A stretch of DNA of 5,569 bases from Gammaproteobacteria bacterium (GTDB lineage Bacteria; Pseudomonadota; Gammaproteobacteria; S012-40): positions 1-5,569 of the forward strand of contig JALSHN010000056.1 of assembly GCA_026982215.1 (NCBI GenBank). Direction: 5' to 3'. The notes below the pieces were generated by a model. That model was not told the origin of the DNA, searched no databases, and was given only the letters and a program-made list of their open reading frames with translations. The stretch's first letter is position 1; each line of letters starts with the position of its first letter. The translations under genes were made by a program, and so were the position numbers. Positions 1-5,019 of the stretch are shown in pieces.

Positions 1-202
1 GCGCCGCCACCGTCTCATCCCGGCAAGGGATCCCCAGATGGGACAACACCTCCCCCAGGGTCACCTCCATGGGACGGTTCACCACCAACCCCAAGGCCCC
101 CTGCTCGTTGTGGGCACACAAATAGACCACGCTGTGGGCGAAATTGGGGTCCGACAACCCCGGCATGGCGATGAGCAACTGATCGGTGAAATGGGTACTC
201 AT
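1..202 (-). CDS. yqgE: YqgE/AlgH family protein (DUF179), N-terminal fragment
   Basis: The first 67 residues of a minus-strand gene are present; the rest lies beyond the left edge. The translation starts MSTHFTDQLLIAMPGLSDP and continues through a segment reading SVVYLCAHNEQGALGLVVNRP. This is the hallmark N-terminus of YqgE/AlgH (IAMP..DP.F..SVVY.C.H...GA.G..VN.P). Family members are usually a little under 200 residues, so about a third is visible. The molecular function is not established; AlgH was linked to alginate regulation in Pseudomonas. The ATG at 202-200 is preceded by GAGG (209-206), with a short 3-nt spacer. In many gammaproteobacteria yqgE is followed by ruvX/yqgF and pyrimidine genes, which would be expected to the left but cannot be seen. 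Family assignment is strong; function is open. Confidence 0.93.
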   Translation of the reverse strand, partial: MSTHFTDQLLIAMPGLSDPNFAHSVVYLCAHNEQGALGLVVNRPMEVTLGEVLSHLGIPCRDETVAA

Positions 203-305
203 GGACCTCGTCCGCCAGTGATCTTTAATTCTCACACAAAATTTGAGACTATTGCGAGTGCCAGGGGATTTCGGTTAACTTTAGACCGCGATTCCGCGAA
301 GCGCA

Positions 306-325
306 GGGACGCGTCCCGGCCGGGA
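306..325. repeat. Two overlapping perfect palindromes upstream of parA
   Basis: GGGACGCGTCCC (306-317) and TCCCGGCCGGGA (314-325) are each perfect 12-bp palindromes and share the four bases TCCC. Together they alternate GGGA–TCCC–GGGA half-sites. They end 4 bases before the CATAAT element (330-335), so they cover the place where a -35 box would be. This arrangement suits an operator for a dimeric regulator of parA, but that is inference. GC-rich palindromes are also easier to find by chance in this base composition. Confidence 0.4.
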
Positions 326-357
326 TTGCCATAATGACAACGAGGCGCTCACACCCA

Positions 358-366
358 GAGGGAGGG
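358..366 (+). promoter_or_regulatory. Ribosome binding site of parA (decides the start)
   Basis: The purine run GAGGGAGGG lies 3 bases (GGAGGG core) to 7 bases (GAGGG core) before the ATG at 370. It supports that start over the in-frame ATG at 334, which lies inside the CATAAT element and has no comparable site. Confidence 0.7.
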
Positions 367-369
367 CCC

Positions 370-1086
370 ATGCGTCGGACGCTCATACTCAACCCCAAAG
401 GGGGGTGTGGCAAGACCACCCTGGCCACCAACCTCGCCTGCCAGCTGGCCTACCACGGCCACCGCCCGGCCCTCATCGATCACGATCCCCAGGCCTCCGC
501 CCTCTACTGGCTGGAACAGCGCCGCCTGCAAGGCGTCCAGCCCGAGATCCACGGTGTGGACGCCTGCCGCCGCGACAGCCGCACCACCCGTGCCTTCCAG
601 ATGCGTCTGGCCCCCGGCTGCGACTGGCAGGTACTGGACACCCCCGCCGGCCTGCAGGGTTACCAGCTCATGGAACTGATGCGCCGTGCCGACCACGTCC
701 TCATTCCGGTGCTGCCCTCGGCCATCGACCTCCATGCCGCGCAACGCTACGTGGCCCAAGCCAAGGAAACGGCACGGCGCCTGGGGACGCCTCACACCCG
801 CTTCGCCCTGGTGGCCAACCGATTGCGCCCCAACACCCGGGTACTGGCGGCCCTGTTCGACTTCCTCGATCAGCAAGACCTCCCCTGCGTGGCCCTGTTC
901 AGCGACACCCAGCGTTACGTGCGCGCCTTCCAGGCCGGATTGGGGGTCTGTGAGCTCAACGAGGGACGGCACCGGGACGATTTCTACTGGCGTCTGCTGC
1001 TCTCCTGGCTCCACGGCGGCGACGGCACCGAACTGGACCTCTACCAAGACATCTTCCACGCCCAGCGCTGGCAGGCAGTGGTCTGA
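370..1086 (+). CDS. Orphan ParA/MinD-family deviant Walker ATPase
   Basis: A 238-residue protein of the ParA/Soj family, which are ATP-dependent dimerising ATPases that usually position plasmids, chromosomes or large protein complexes. The deviant Walker A motif is at residues 10-17 (KGGCGKTT, signature Lys10 and P-loop Lys15). The DxDPQ motif follows at 37-41 with Ser43 (DHDPQAS), and a Walker B-like LDTPAG is at 89-94. Later conserved-looking blocks are LVANRLRP (147-154) and RYVRAFQAGLGVCEL (182-196). Start: the ATG at 370 puts the ATPase core at the N-terminus, as in the family, and has a strong ribosome site; the upstream ATG at 334 would add 12 poorly supported residues. No parB or centromere-like iterons are nearby, so it is an orphan. 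It runs convergently into the tonB-like gene with only 9 bases between the stops. Cargo is unknown. The adjacent pil chemosensory genes make an envelope or polar role conceivable, but that is a guess. Confidence 0.93.
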   Translation: MRRTLILNPKGGCGKTTLATNLACQLAYHGHRPALIDHDPQASALYWLEQRRLQGVQPEIHGVDACRRDSRTTRAFQMRLAPGCDWQVLDTPAGLQGYQLMELMRRADHVLIPVLPSAIDLHAAQRYVAQAKETARRLGTPHTRFALVANRLRPNTRVLAALFDFLDQQDLPCVALFSDTQRYVRAFQAGLGVCELNEGRHRDDFYWRLLLSWLHGGDGTELDLYQDIFHAQRWQAVV

Positions 1087-1095
1087 CTCCCCCTC

Positions 1096-1980
1096 TCATT
1101 GGGTGGTGAAGGCCTTGCCGCTCAAGAAGCGCCAAGTGCGGGTGATGTGGAGGATGTCGGTATCCTTGCGGATACTGGCCGGAAAAGGCGCGAAGGGCGC
1201 GGCCATGCGCACGATACGCATCGCCGCCTGATCCAACACCGGATGCCCCGAGGAACGCACCACAGTGATCTCGTGGATGCTGCCGTCGGGATTGAGCGCC
1301 ACATCCAGGATCAGGCTGCCCGACAATCCCCGCCGGCGAGCCTCCTCCGGATAATTCAGATTTCCGATCCGCTCCACCTTGCGTCGCCAGGCATCCAGAT
1401 AGGCGGCATAACGGAACTCCTTGGTGGACGCGGTGACGAAACGTTCCCTGGGCTGCTTGGCATACGCCTGGATGGCCTGCCCCAGCTCCATCTCCAGACT
1501 GGCGATCTCCCGCGAACGCGACAGGATTCGCGCCACCTGGGCCTCCTCCCGCCGCTCCCCCTCCTCGTCGTCGGTCTCGATCACCGCCTCGGCCCGTTCG
1601 CTGAGCAACAAGGCCTCGTCCGCCGCCCGCTGCGGCGAAACCGGGTCGGACGGTGGCGCCACCGCGCTTTCCACCGGTCGCGCCTGCGGCATGGCCGCCG
1701 GCGTCATCGTGGTGGGACGGACCCGTTCGTCGGTGTTGCCCCCGCCTTCCTGGTCGGCCTGGGCCAGATAATCGGTCACTTCGGGCACGGTCTGCGAGCG
1801 GGTGTTCACCAAAGTGACATCGAAGGCCGGCGGCGGCGGTTCCTCCTCCTGTGAGGACCAGGCGAACCCCACCAAAAACAACACCAGCAGATGGAACGCC
1901 GCGGCGGCGATGAGAAAGGGCGTGAGCCGATCCCCCTCCGCCCACCAATGGCCACCGAAATAATCCGCCCGCAGGCTCAC
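1096..1980 (-). CDS. TonB-type energy transducer (TonB3-like)
   Basis: A 294-residue protein with TonB architecture: a short cytoplasmic N-terminus, one membrane segment (about 19-41), a periplasmic spacer, and a C-terminal TonB domain (about 200-285). The domain carries YPEEARRRGLSGSL (210-223), LNPDGSI (229-235) and VRSSGHPVLDQAA (241-253). TonB proteins transmit proton-motive force from ExbB/ExbD to outer-membrane partners. The membrane His is kept (His30), but Ala26 replaces the Ser of the SxxxH pattern. The spacer is only mildly proline-rich and has an acidic, charged, probably helical stretch (about 128-175). The GTG start at 1980-1978 overlaps the upstream stop as GTGA and has GGGAGGGG at 1993-1986. 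I recall P. aeruginosa TonB3 (PA0406), encoded next to gshB and pilG and reported to affect twitching and pilus assembly; the position here suggests an equivalent. No exbB/exbD is in the window. Family is secure; the TonB3-like role is inferred. Confidence 0.9.
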   Translation of the reverse strand: MSLRADYFGGHWWAEGDRLTPFLIAAAAFHLLVLFLVGFAWSSQEEEPPPPAFDVTLVNTRSQTVPEVTDYLAQADQEGGGNTDERVRPTTMTPAAMPQARPVESAVAPPSDPVSPQRAADEALLLSERAEAVIETDDEEGERREEAQVARILSRSREIASLEMELGQAIQAYAKQPRERFVTASTKEFRYAAYLDAWRRKVERIGNLNYPEEARRRGLSGSLILDVALNPDGSIHEITVVRSSGHPVLDQAAMRIVRMAAPFAPFPASIRKDTDILHITRTWRFLSGKAFTTQ

Positions 1981-2519
1981 GCCCGCCCCTCCCGCGCCAA
2001 CCCCCGATCCAACAGCCGATTCACCGCCAATCCCCCCGCCAGGCCGAACAACAACGCCGCAGTGAGAAAGGCCGGCAGCAGATGGAACAACCCCGCATGG
2101 GGAATGAACCACACATAGGCCGTCAAAAACTGCCCCATCACATGGGCCATGGCCGCAGGCACCGCCAACCCCGGCCCTGAAAGACCAGGCAGACGATGCA
2201 TCAGCGCCAACACCGCCAGGCTGGCCACGGCCCCACTGAGGCTCAAGAAAAACCCCGGTGAGAGGAAGGTCCCCAGCAACAACGACCCCACCAACACCCG
2301 CAACAACCCCACCCACAACGCCACCTGCAGACCATGGCGCAACAAGGCATAGAGCACCACCACATTGGCCAGCCCCGGTTTGATGCCCGGCAGCGGCGAC
2401 GGCAAGGCCGCCTCGGCCAGATGAATCACCACCGCCAAGGCCGCCAGACCGGCGATACGCCGATCCAGCGACGACACCGCCACCCCAGCGGCTTCCGGCT
2501 CAGAAATTGATCGCATCAT
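1977..2519 (-). CDS. Gx transporter family membrane protein (Hpre_diP_synt_I family, EetB-like)
   Basis: A 180-residue, strongly hydrophobic protein with about five probable membrane segments: roughly 22-40, 48-85 (probably two), 88-107, 116-137 and 143-165. It shows the family signature PLPGIKPGLAN (42-52) and the stretch GTFLSPGFFLSLSG (83-96). Databases have called this family heptaprenyl diphosphate synthase component I, but its sequence is that of a small integral membrane protein. The transported substrate, if any, is not established. From memory, a member (EetB) belongs to the flavin-based extracellular electron transfer locus of Listeria. The start is one of two adjacent ATGs (2519 or 2516), with only a weak upstream GCGAGCGG. 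The gene overlaps the upstream NusG_II gene by 20 bases and ends in a GTGA overlap with tonB, so it is probably translationally coupled on both sides. Confidence 0.87.
   Translation of the reverse strand: MMRSISEPEAAGVAVSSLDRRIAGLAALAVVIHLAEAALPSPLPGIKPGLANVVVLYALLRHGLQVALWVGLLRVLVGSLLLGTFLSPGFFLSLSGAVASLAVLALMHRLPGLSGPGLAVPAAMAHVMGQFLTAYVWFIPHAGLFHLLPAFLTAALLFGLAGGLAVNRLLDRGLAREGRA
1986..1993 (-). promoter_or_regulatory. Ribosome binding site of the tonB-like gene
   Basis: GGGAGGGG on the minus strand lies 5 bases before the GTG at 1980 and inside the end of the upstream Gx-family gene. It supports the GTG over the much longer upstream reading frame, which would run antiparallel to no known family and overlap most of the Gx gene. 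Confidence 0.7.
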
Positions 2520-2871
2520 ACCGCTCGCTTCGAGCCGCTATCCGCACCGCCACACCGTTGGGCAGACAAGCGACGAAGGCCCCGCCCTGGGACAACCAAC
2601 CGGCGTGGACACACAACTGCCCACGGCAAGGCGAACTGAGGAAACGCACCCGTCCCTCGGCCACCTCCAACACTGTCTGTCCCAGCGGGCCGTCCACGGT
2701 GAGGCGTGTCGGCCGCTCGAGATCCAGCCGGGCCACCACCCGCCCCTCCTGGGTGACCAATGCCATCCCACCCTCGTCGCCACCCAACGCCGCCCAGGCC
2801 GCCGCCAGCGCCAACAGCGCCGCCGACAACACCCAGCGATCCCCCCGGGTCAGCCCGTATCTCCGCGTCAC
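2500..2871 (-). CDS. NusG domain II-containing membrane-anchored protein (EetA-like)
   Basis: A 123-residue protein with a single N-terminal membrane anchor (about 12-30, after RRYGLTRGDRW) and an extracytoplasmic NusG_II-type domain (about 37-115). The diagnostic C-terminal block has three cysteines, Cys82, Cys87 and Cys102, in the pattern SSPCRGQLCVHAG, then ACLPNGVAVRI (101-111). This matches the family pattern S.C...C...G......CLPN. Despite the name it is not a transcription factor. Close relatives sit beside Gx-family and ApbE genes, and one (EetA) is, as I recall, part of the Listeria flavin electron-transfer locus. Biochemical activity is unknown. The GTG at 2871-2869 overlaps the apbE stop as GTGA, with GAGG at 2883-2880; the longer frame from 3012 would add residues coded only in the shadow of apbE. 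No ApbE flavinylation motif of the SGAT type is visible. Confidence 0.87.
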   Translation of the reverse strand: MTRRYGLTRGDRWVLSAALLALAAAWAALGGDEGGMALVTQEGRVVARLDLERPTRLTVDGPLGQTVLEVAEGRVRFLSSPCRGQLCVHAGWLSQGGAFVACLPNGVAVRIAARSERYDAINF

Positions 2872-3899
2872 GGCAACGGCCTCACCCGGGGCTCGGGCAC
2901 CGGCTTCTCCCACTGCAAACGCCGCACCATGGCCGGCGTGAGCTGGATGCCACCGCCCTCTTCGATCACCATCACCTGCTCCACACCCATCGCCCGCGCC
3001 ACCTGCGGCCAATCCTCGGGCCCCGCCACCATCAACGCAGTGGCGGCTGCATCGGCCAAGGCCCCTTCGCCGGCCACCACCGTCACCGAGACCAAGCCAC
3101 GGGCAGGATAACCGCTGCGGGGGTCGAGAATGTGATGATAACGCCGCCCCTCATACTCGAAGAAACGCTCGTAATCCCCCGAGGTGAACACGCTCTCGTC
3201 CCCCGAGACGGCGATCCGCGCCAACACCCCCGGCCCGCGGGGATCGCGGATCCCCACGACCCACGGCGCTCCCCCTTTGGAACCGATGGCCCGCAGATCC
3301 CCCCCGGCGTTGACGATGGCATTCTCCACCCCCAGCTCACGCAAATGCTCGATCACCCGGTCCACCCCGTACCCCTTGGCGAAGGCACCGAAGTCCAGCC
3401 TCACCCGGGGATTGCGGCTGCGCATCTCCAGCCCGCGTAGCTCCACATCCTCCAGCGACGGTGCAGCGGCGACCCACTCCGCCACCGCCTTCGGGTCGGG
3501 CGGCGGCCCTTCCCGGCGCGGATCCTCATGGAAGCCCCACAGCATCACCAGCTCCCCGATGGCCGGATTGAACAGGCCGCCGCTGGCGCGGGACAGCTCC
3601 CGGGCACGCAGCAGCAACGGCCGCAACGACGGGGGATAGGTGAACCACCCCTGCAGCGGCAACAACTCATTCACCCGCCCCAACGGGCCGGGCTCATAGG
3701 GATGCCAAGCGGAATGCAGATAGCGGAAGTCCTCCATCGCCGCCGCCGTCGCCCGCGAGGCCGCCTCCCCGTCCAGGCCGTAGAACGACAACGACACCAG
3801 GGTGCCGAAGGCCATGAACTCGTGACGACTCACCGATGGCGGCGACTGACAGGAAAGCAAACCGCCCAACAACGACAAAACGAGCAGGAGACGGATCAA
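2868..3899 (-). CDS. apbE: FAD:protein FMN transferase, lipoprotein
   Basis: A 343-residue ApbE. These Mg-dependent enzymes transfer FMN from FAD to a Thr or Ser of redox proteins outside the cytoplasm. The N-terminus (MIRLLLVLSLLGGLLSC) is a lipoprotein signal with lipid-modified Cys at 17. Family blocks in order: MAFGT (29-33), SGGLFNPAIGELVMLWGF (106-123, Asn111 where many members have Asp), DFGAFAKGYGVD (169-180), NAGGDL (197-202), SGDYERFFEYEGRRYHHILDP (240-260) and ADAAATALMV (282-291), whose Asp283 and Thr287 match the metal-binding region. Start: TTG at 3899 overlaps the gshB stop as TTGA and has AAGAGG 8 bases upstream; the ATG at 3956 would overlap gshB by about 60 bases and put charged residues before the signal. 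No obvious FMN-acceptor protein (NqrB/C, RnfD/G) is encoded in the window, so its substrate lies elsewhere. Family is certain; the TTG start is likely. Confidence 0.95.
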   Translation of the reverse strand: MIRLLLVLSLLGGLLSCQSPPSVSRHEFMAFGTLVSLSFYGLDGEAASRATAAAMEDFRYLHSAWHPYEPGPLGRVNELLPLQGWFTYPPSLRPLLLRARELSRASGGLFNPAIGELVMLWGFHEDPRREGPPPDPKAVAEWVAAAPSLEDVELRGLEMRSRNPRVRLDFGAFAKGYGVDRVIEHLRELGVENAIVNAGGDLRAIGSKGGAPWVVGIRDPRGPGVLARIAVSGDESVFTSGDYERFFEYEGRRYHHILDPRSGYPARGLVSVTVVAGEGALADAAATALMVAGPEDWPQVARAMGVEQVMVIEEGGGIQLTPAMVRRLQWEKPVPEPRVRPLP

Positions 3900-4846
3900 C
3901 TCGAGAGCCTCTTTTGGATGGCATCCATCAACCGGGCAGCGATATTGAGGCCACAAGCGGCATCCAGTTCCCGAATCCCCGTAGGGCTGGTGACATTGAT
4001 CTCCGTGAGCCGGTCGCCGATCACATCCAGACCGGCGAACAAAATACCGTGCTCGCGCAGCAACGGCGCCACCCGTTCACAGAGGCGCCGCTCCGCCTCG
4101 CCCAGGGGACGCACCTCACCGCGCCCGCCCACCGCCAAGTTGCCGCGTGTCTCACCCGGCGGTGGAATGCGCGCCAACACCTGGGGAACCGGCTCACCAT
4201 CCACCACGATCACCCGCTTGTCCCCCTCGACGATCTCGGGCAGAAAGCGCTGCGCCATGGCGAAACGTCGGCCGTGATCGGTGAGCGTCTCCAGGATCAC
4301 CCCCACATTGGCATCCCCCGGTCGCAGGCGGAACACCGAGGCCCCACCCATGGCAAACAACGGCTTGAGCACGATGTCCCCTTGTTCCTGGAGAAAAACA
4401 CGCAGTGCCTCGGCGTCCCGGCTCACCAAGGTGGGCGGGGCACAATCCGCCACCCAAGTCAGGGCCAGTTTCTCATTGAGATCACGCAACCCCCGCGGAC
4501 GATTGACCACCAACACCCCCTCTCGCTCCGCCTGCTCCAGCAGATAGGTAGCGGCGAAATACTCCGCATCCACCGGTGGATCCTTGCGCATCAACACCAC
4601 GTCCAAGGCCGCCAGCGGCGCCCACTCCGCCTCGTCCAGTTCGAACCAACGGCGGGGGTCGTCGAACACCCGCAGCGGCCGCGCCCGCCCCATGCCCCGG
4701 CCGTCGCGCCAAGCCAGATCGGCCAGTTCCATATAATGCAGCGACCATCCCCGCCGCTGCGCCTCCAACAACATCGCCAAGGTAGAATCCTTAGCCGGCT
4801 GGATGGCGGCGATGGGATCCATCACTACCCCGAGACGAACCGTCAT
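3896..4846 (-). CDS. gshB: Glutathione synthetase
   Basis: A 316-residue cytoplasmic ATP-grasp ligase that joins gamma-glutamylcysteine and glycine with ATP to make glutathione. Length and sequence follow E. coli GshB throughout: LGVVMDPIAAI (5-15), STLAMLLEAQRRGW (21-34), LMRKDPP (85-91), LRDLNEKL (120-127), GETRGNLAVGGRGE (231-244) and GLDVIGDRLTEINVTSPTGI (272-291). The last block holds the metal/ATP-binding Glu282 and Asn284. The ATG at 4846-4844 has AAGGAG 5 bases upstream (4857-4852); the longer frame from 4990 runs through the divergent promoter region and is rejected. It is the first gene of the five-gene overlapping set and divergent from pilG. One oddity: the small loop reads KPLFAMGGAS (161-170), where E. 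coli has KPLDGMGGAS. gshA is not in the window. Confidence 0.97.
   Translation of the reverse strand: MTVRLGVVMDPIAAIQPAKDSTLAMLLEAQRRGWSLHYMELADLAWRDGRGMGRARPLRVFDDPRRWFELDEAEWAPLAALDVVLMRKDPPVDAEYFAATYLLEQAEREGVLVVNRPRGLRDLNEKLALTWVADCAPPTLVSRDAEALRVFLQEQGDIVLKPLFAMGGASVFRLRPGDANVGVILETLTDHGRRFAMAQRFLPEIVEGDKRVIVVDGEPVPQVLARIPPPGETRGNLAVGGRGEVRPLGEAERRLCERVAPLLREHGILFAGLDVIGDRLTEINVTSPTGIRELDAACGLNIAARLMDAIQKRLSS
3908..3913 (-). promoter_or_regulatory. Ribosome binding site of apbE (supports the TTG start)
   Basis: AAGAGG on the minus strand, within the last codons of gshB, lies 8 bases before the TTG at 3899. Together with the TTGA overlap it is the reason for choosing this unusual start. 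Confidence 0.6.
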
Positions 4847-4889
4847 ATCCGCTCCTTCATGGCTGCTTAAGTGAGGCCCCCTAGGGTAA

Positions 4890-4926
4890 ACACGGCACAG
4901 GGACGTGCCGAAGGGGTGTGCCGTGT
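4890..4926. repeat. 10-bp inverted repeat with a nested alternative hairpin
   Basis: ACACGGCACA (4890-4899) and TGTGCCGTGT (4917-4926) are exact reverse complements separated by 17 bases. Within it, CGGCAC (4893-4898) can instead pair with GTGCCG at 4905-4910 across a 6-base loop, so one left arm has two possible partners (GTGCCG also occurs at 4918-4923). It could be an operator or a leader RNA structure for gshB; the stem is not followed by a clear U-run in either direction, so a simple terminator is unlikely. Confidence 0.55.
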
Positions 4927-4946
4927 CCCGCCCTCCCGTGGGGCCC

Positions 4947-4978
4947 TTGCGAGGGGTGTACCGCGGCGCCATTATAAT
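4947..4978 (+). promoter_or_regulatory. Candidate pilG promoter
   Basis: A perfect -10 hexamer TATAAT is at 4973-4978. The best -35-like sequence, TTGCGA (4947-4952), is 20 bases upstream, longer than the ideal 17. The promoter may therefore be weak or need an activator. The implied transcript would start near 4985 and leave a leader of about 35 bases before the GTG of pilG. Confidence 0.45.
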
Positions 4979-5019
4979 CGGCGATCCCACGGTGGGGTTT
5001 TATCGAGGTCAACCAGTCC

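Larger units (their letters stand above)
203..369. promoter_or_regulatory. Divergent yqgE/parA intergenic region
   Basis: These 167 bases separate the divergent yqgE and parA starts and hold no credible gene. Positions about 221-283 form an AT-rich pocket (runs such as CTTTAATTCT, ACAAAATTTGAG and GGTTAACTTTAG) that stands out from the GC-rich surroundings and is the likeliest promoter area. For parA, a -10-like CATAAT lies at 330-335 but no good -35 sits 16-18 bases upstream. A weaker alternative is TTGCGA (252-257) with TAACTT (276-281) at an 18-nt spacing. No convincing sigma-70 pair was found for yqgE. The region is inferred to be regulatory from position and composition; the individual boxes are weak. 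Confidence 0.45.
4847..5019. promoter_or_regulatory. Divergent gshB/pilG intergenic region
   Basis: These 173 bases contain no credible gene. They hold an inverted repeat near gshB (4890-4926), the 8-bp palindrome CCCTAGGG (4879-4886), and a TATAAT-bearing palindrome near pilG. Transcripts for gshB (leftward) and pilG (rightward) must start here or use promoters further out. I could not find a convincing sigma-70 pair for gshB. Confidence 0.5.

Noticed and set aside
230..248. TCTCA…TGAGA inverted repeat in the AT-rich pocket
   Set aside because: Only 5-bp arms; not distinguishable from chance in an AT-rich stretch.
251..268. Possible sigma-54 promoter on the minus strand (TGGCAC near yqgE)
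   Set aside because: TGGCAC is present, but the required TTGC-like -12 element with GC at the right spacing is absent.
334..369. Upstream ATG extending parA by 12 residues
   Set aside because: The ATG overlaps the CATAAT promoter-like element and lacks a ribosome site; the ATG at 370 has a strong one and fits the family N-terminus.
349..1059. A 236-codon open frame antisense to parA
   Set aside because: It mirrors the parA coding sequence; no motif or plausible start signal, and the sense strand encodes an intact ATPase.
956..1948. A 330-codon minus-strand open frame rich in Gly, Arg and Ala
   Set aside because: It is a shadow of the tonB-like gene in another frame. Its composition is typical of GC-rich out-of-frame translation and it has no family motifs.
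1981..2316. Longer tonB-like frame starting upstream at 2316
   Set aside because: The extension overlaps the Gx-family gene out of frame and is Gly/Val-rich nonsense; the GTG at 1980 has a strong ribosome site and a GTGA overlap.
2872..3012. Longer NusG_II frame starting at 3012
   Set aside because: The added residues lie within apbE in another frame and would bury the membrane anchor; the GTG at 2871 fits the family.
3900..3956. ApbE start at the ATG 3956
   Set aside because: It would overlap gshB by about 60 bases and place a charged stretch before the lipoprotein signal; the TTG at 3899 gives a normal signal peptide.
4847..4990. GshB frame starting at 4990
   Set aside because: It would run through the divergent promoter region; the ATG at 4846 matches the family N-terminus and has AAGGAG upstream.
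4986..5003. CCCAC-G-GTGGG followed by TTTTA as a terminator or attenuator before pilG
   Set aside because: With a realistic loop only about three base pairs remain, too weak for a terminator.
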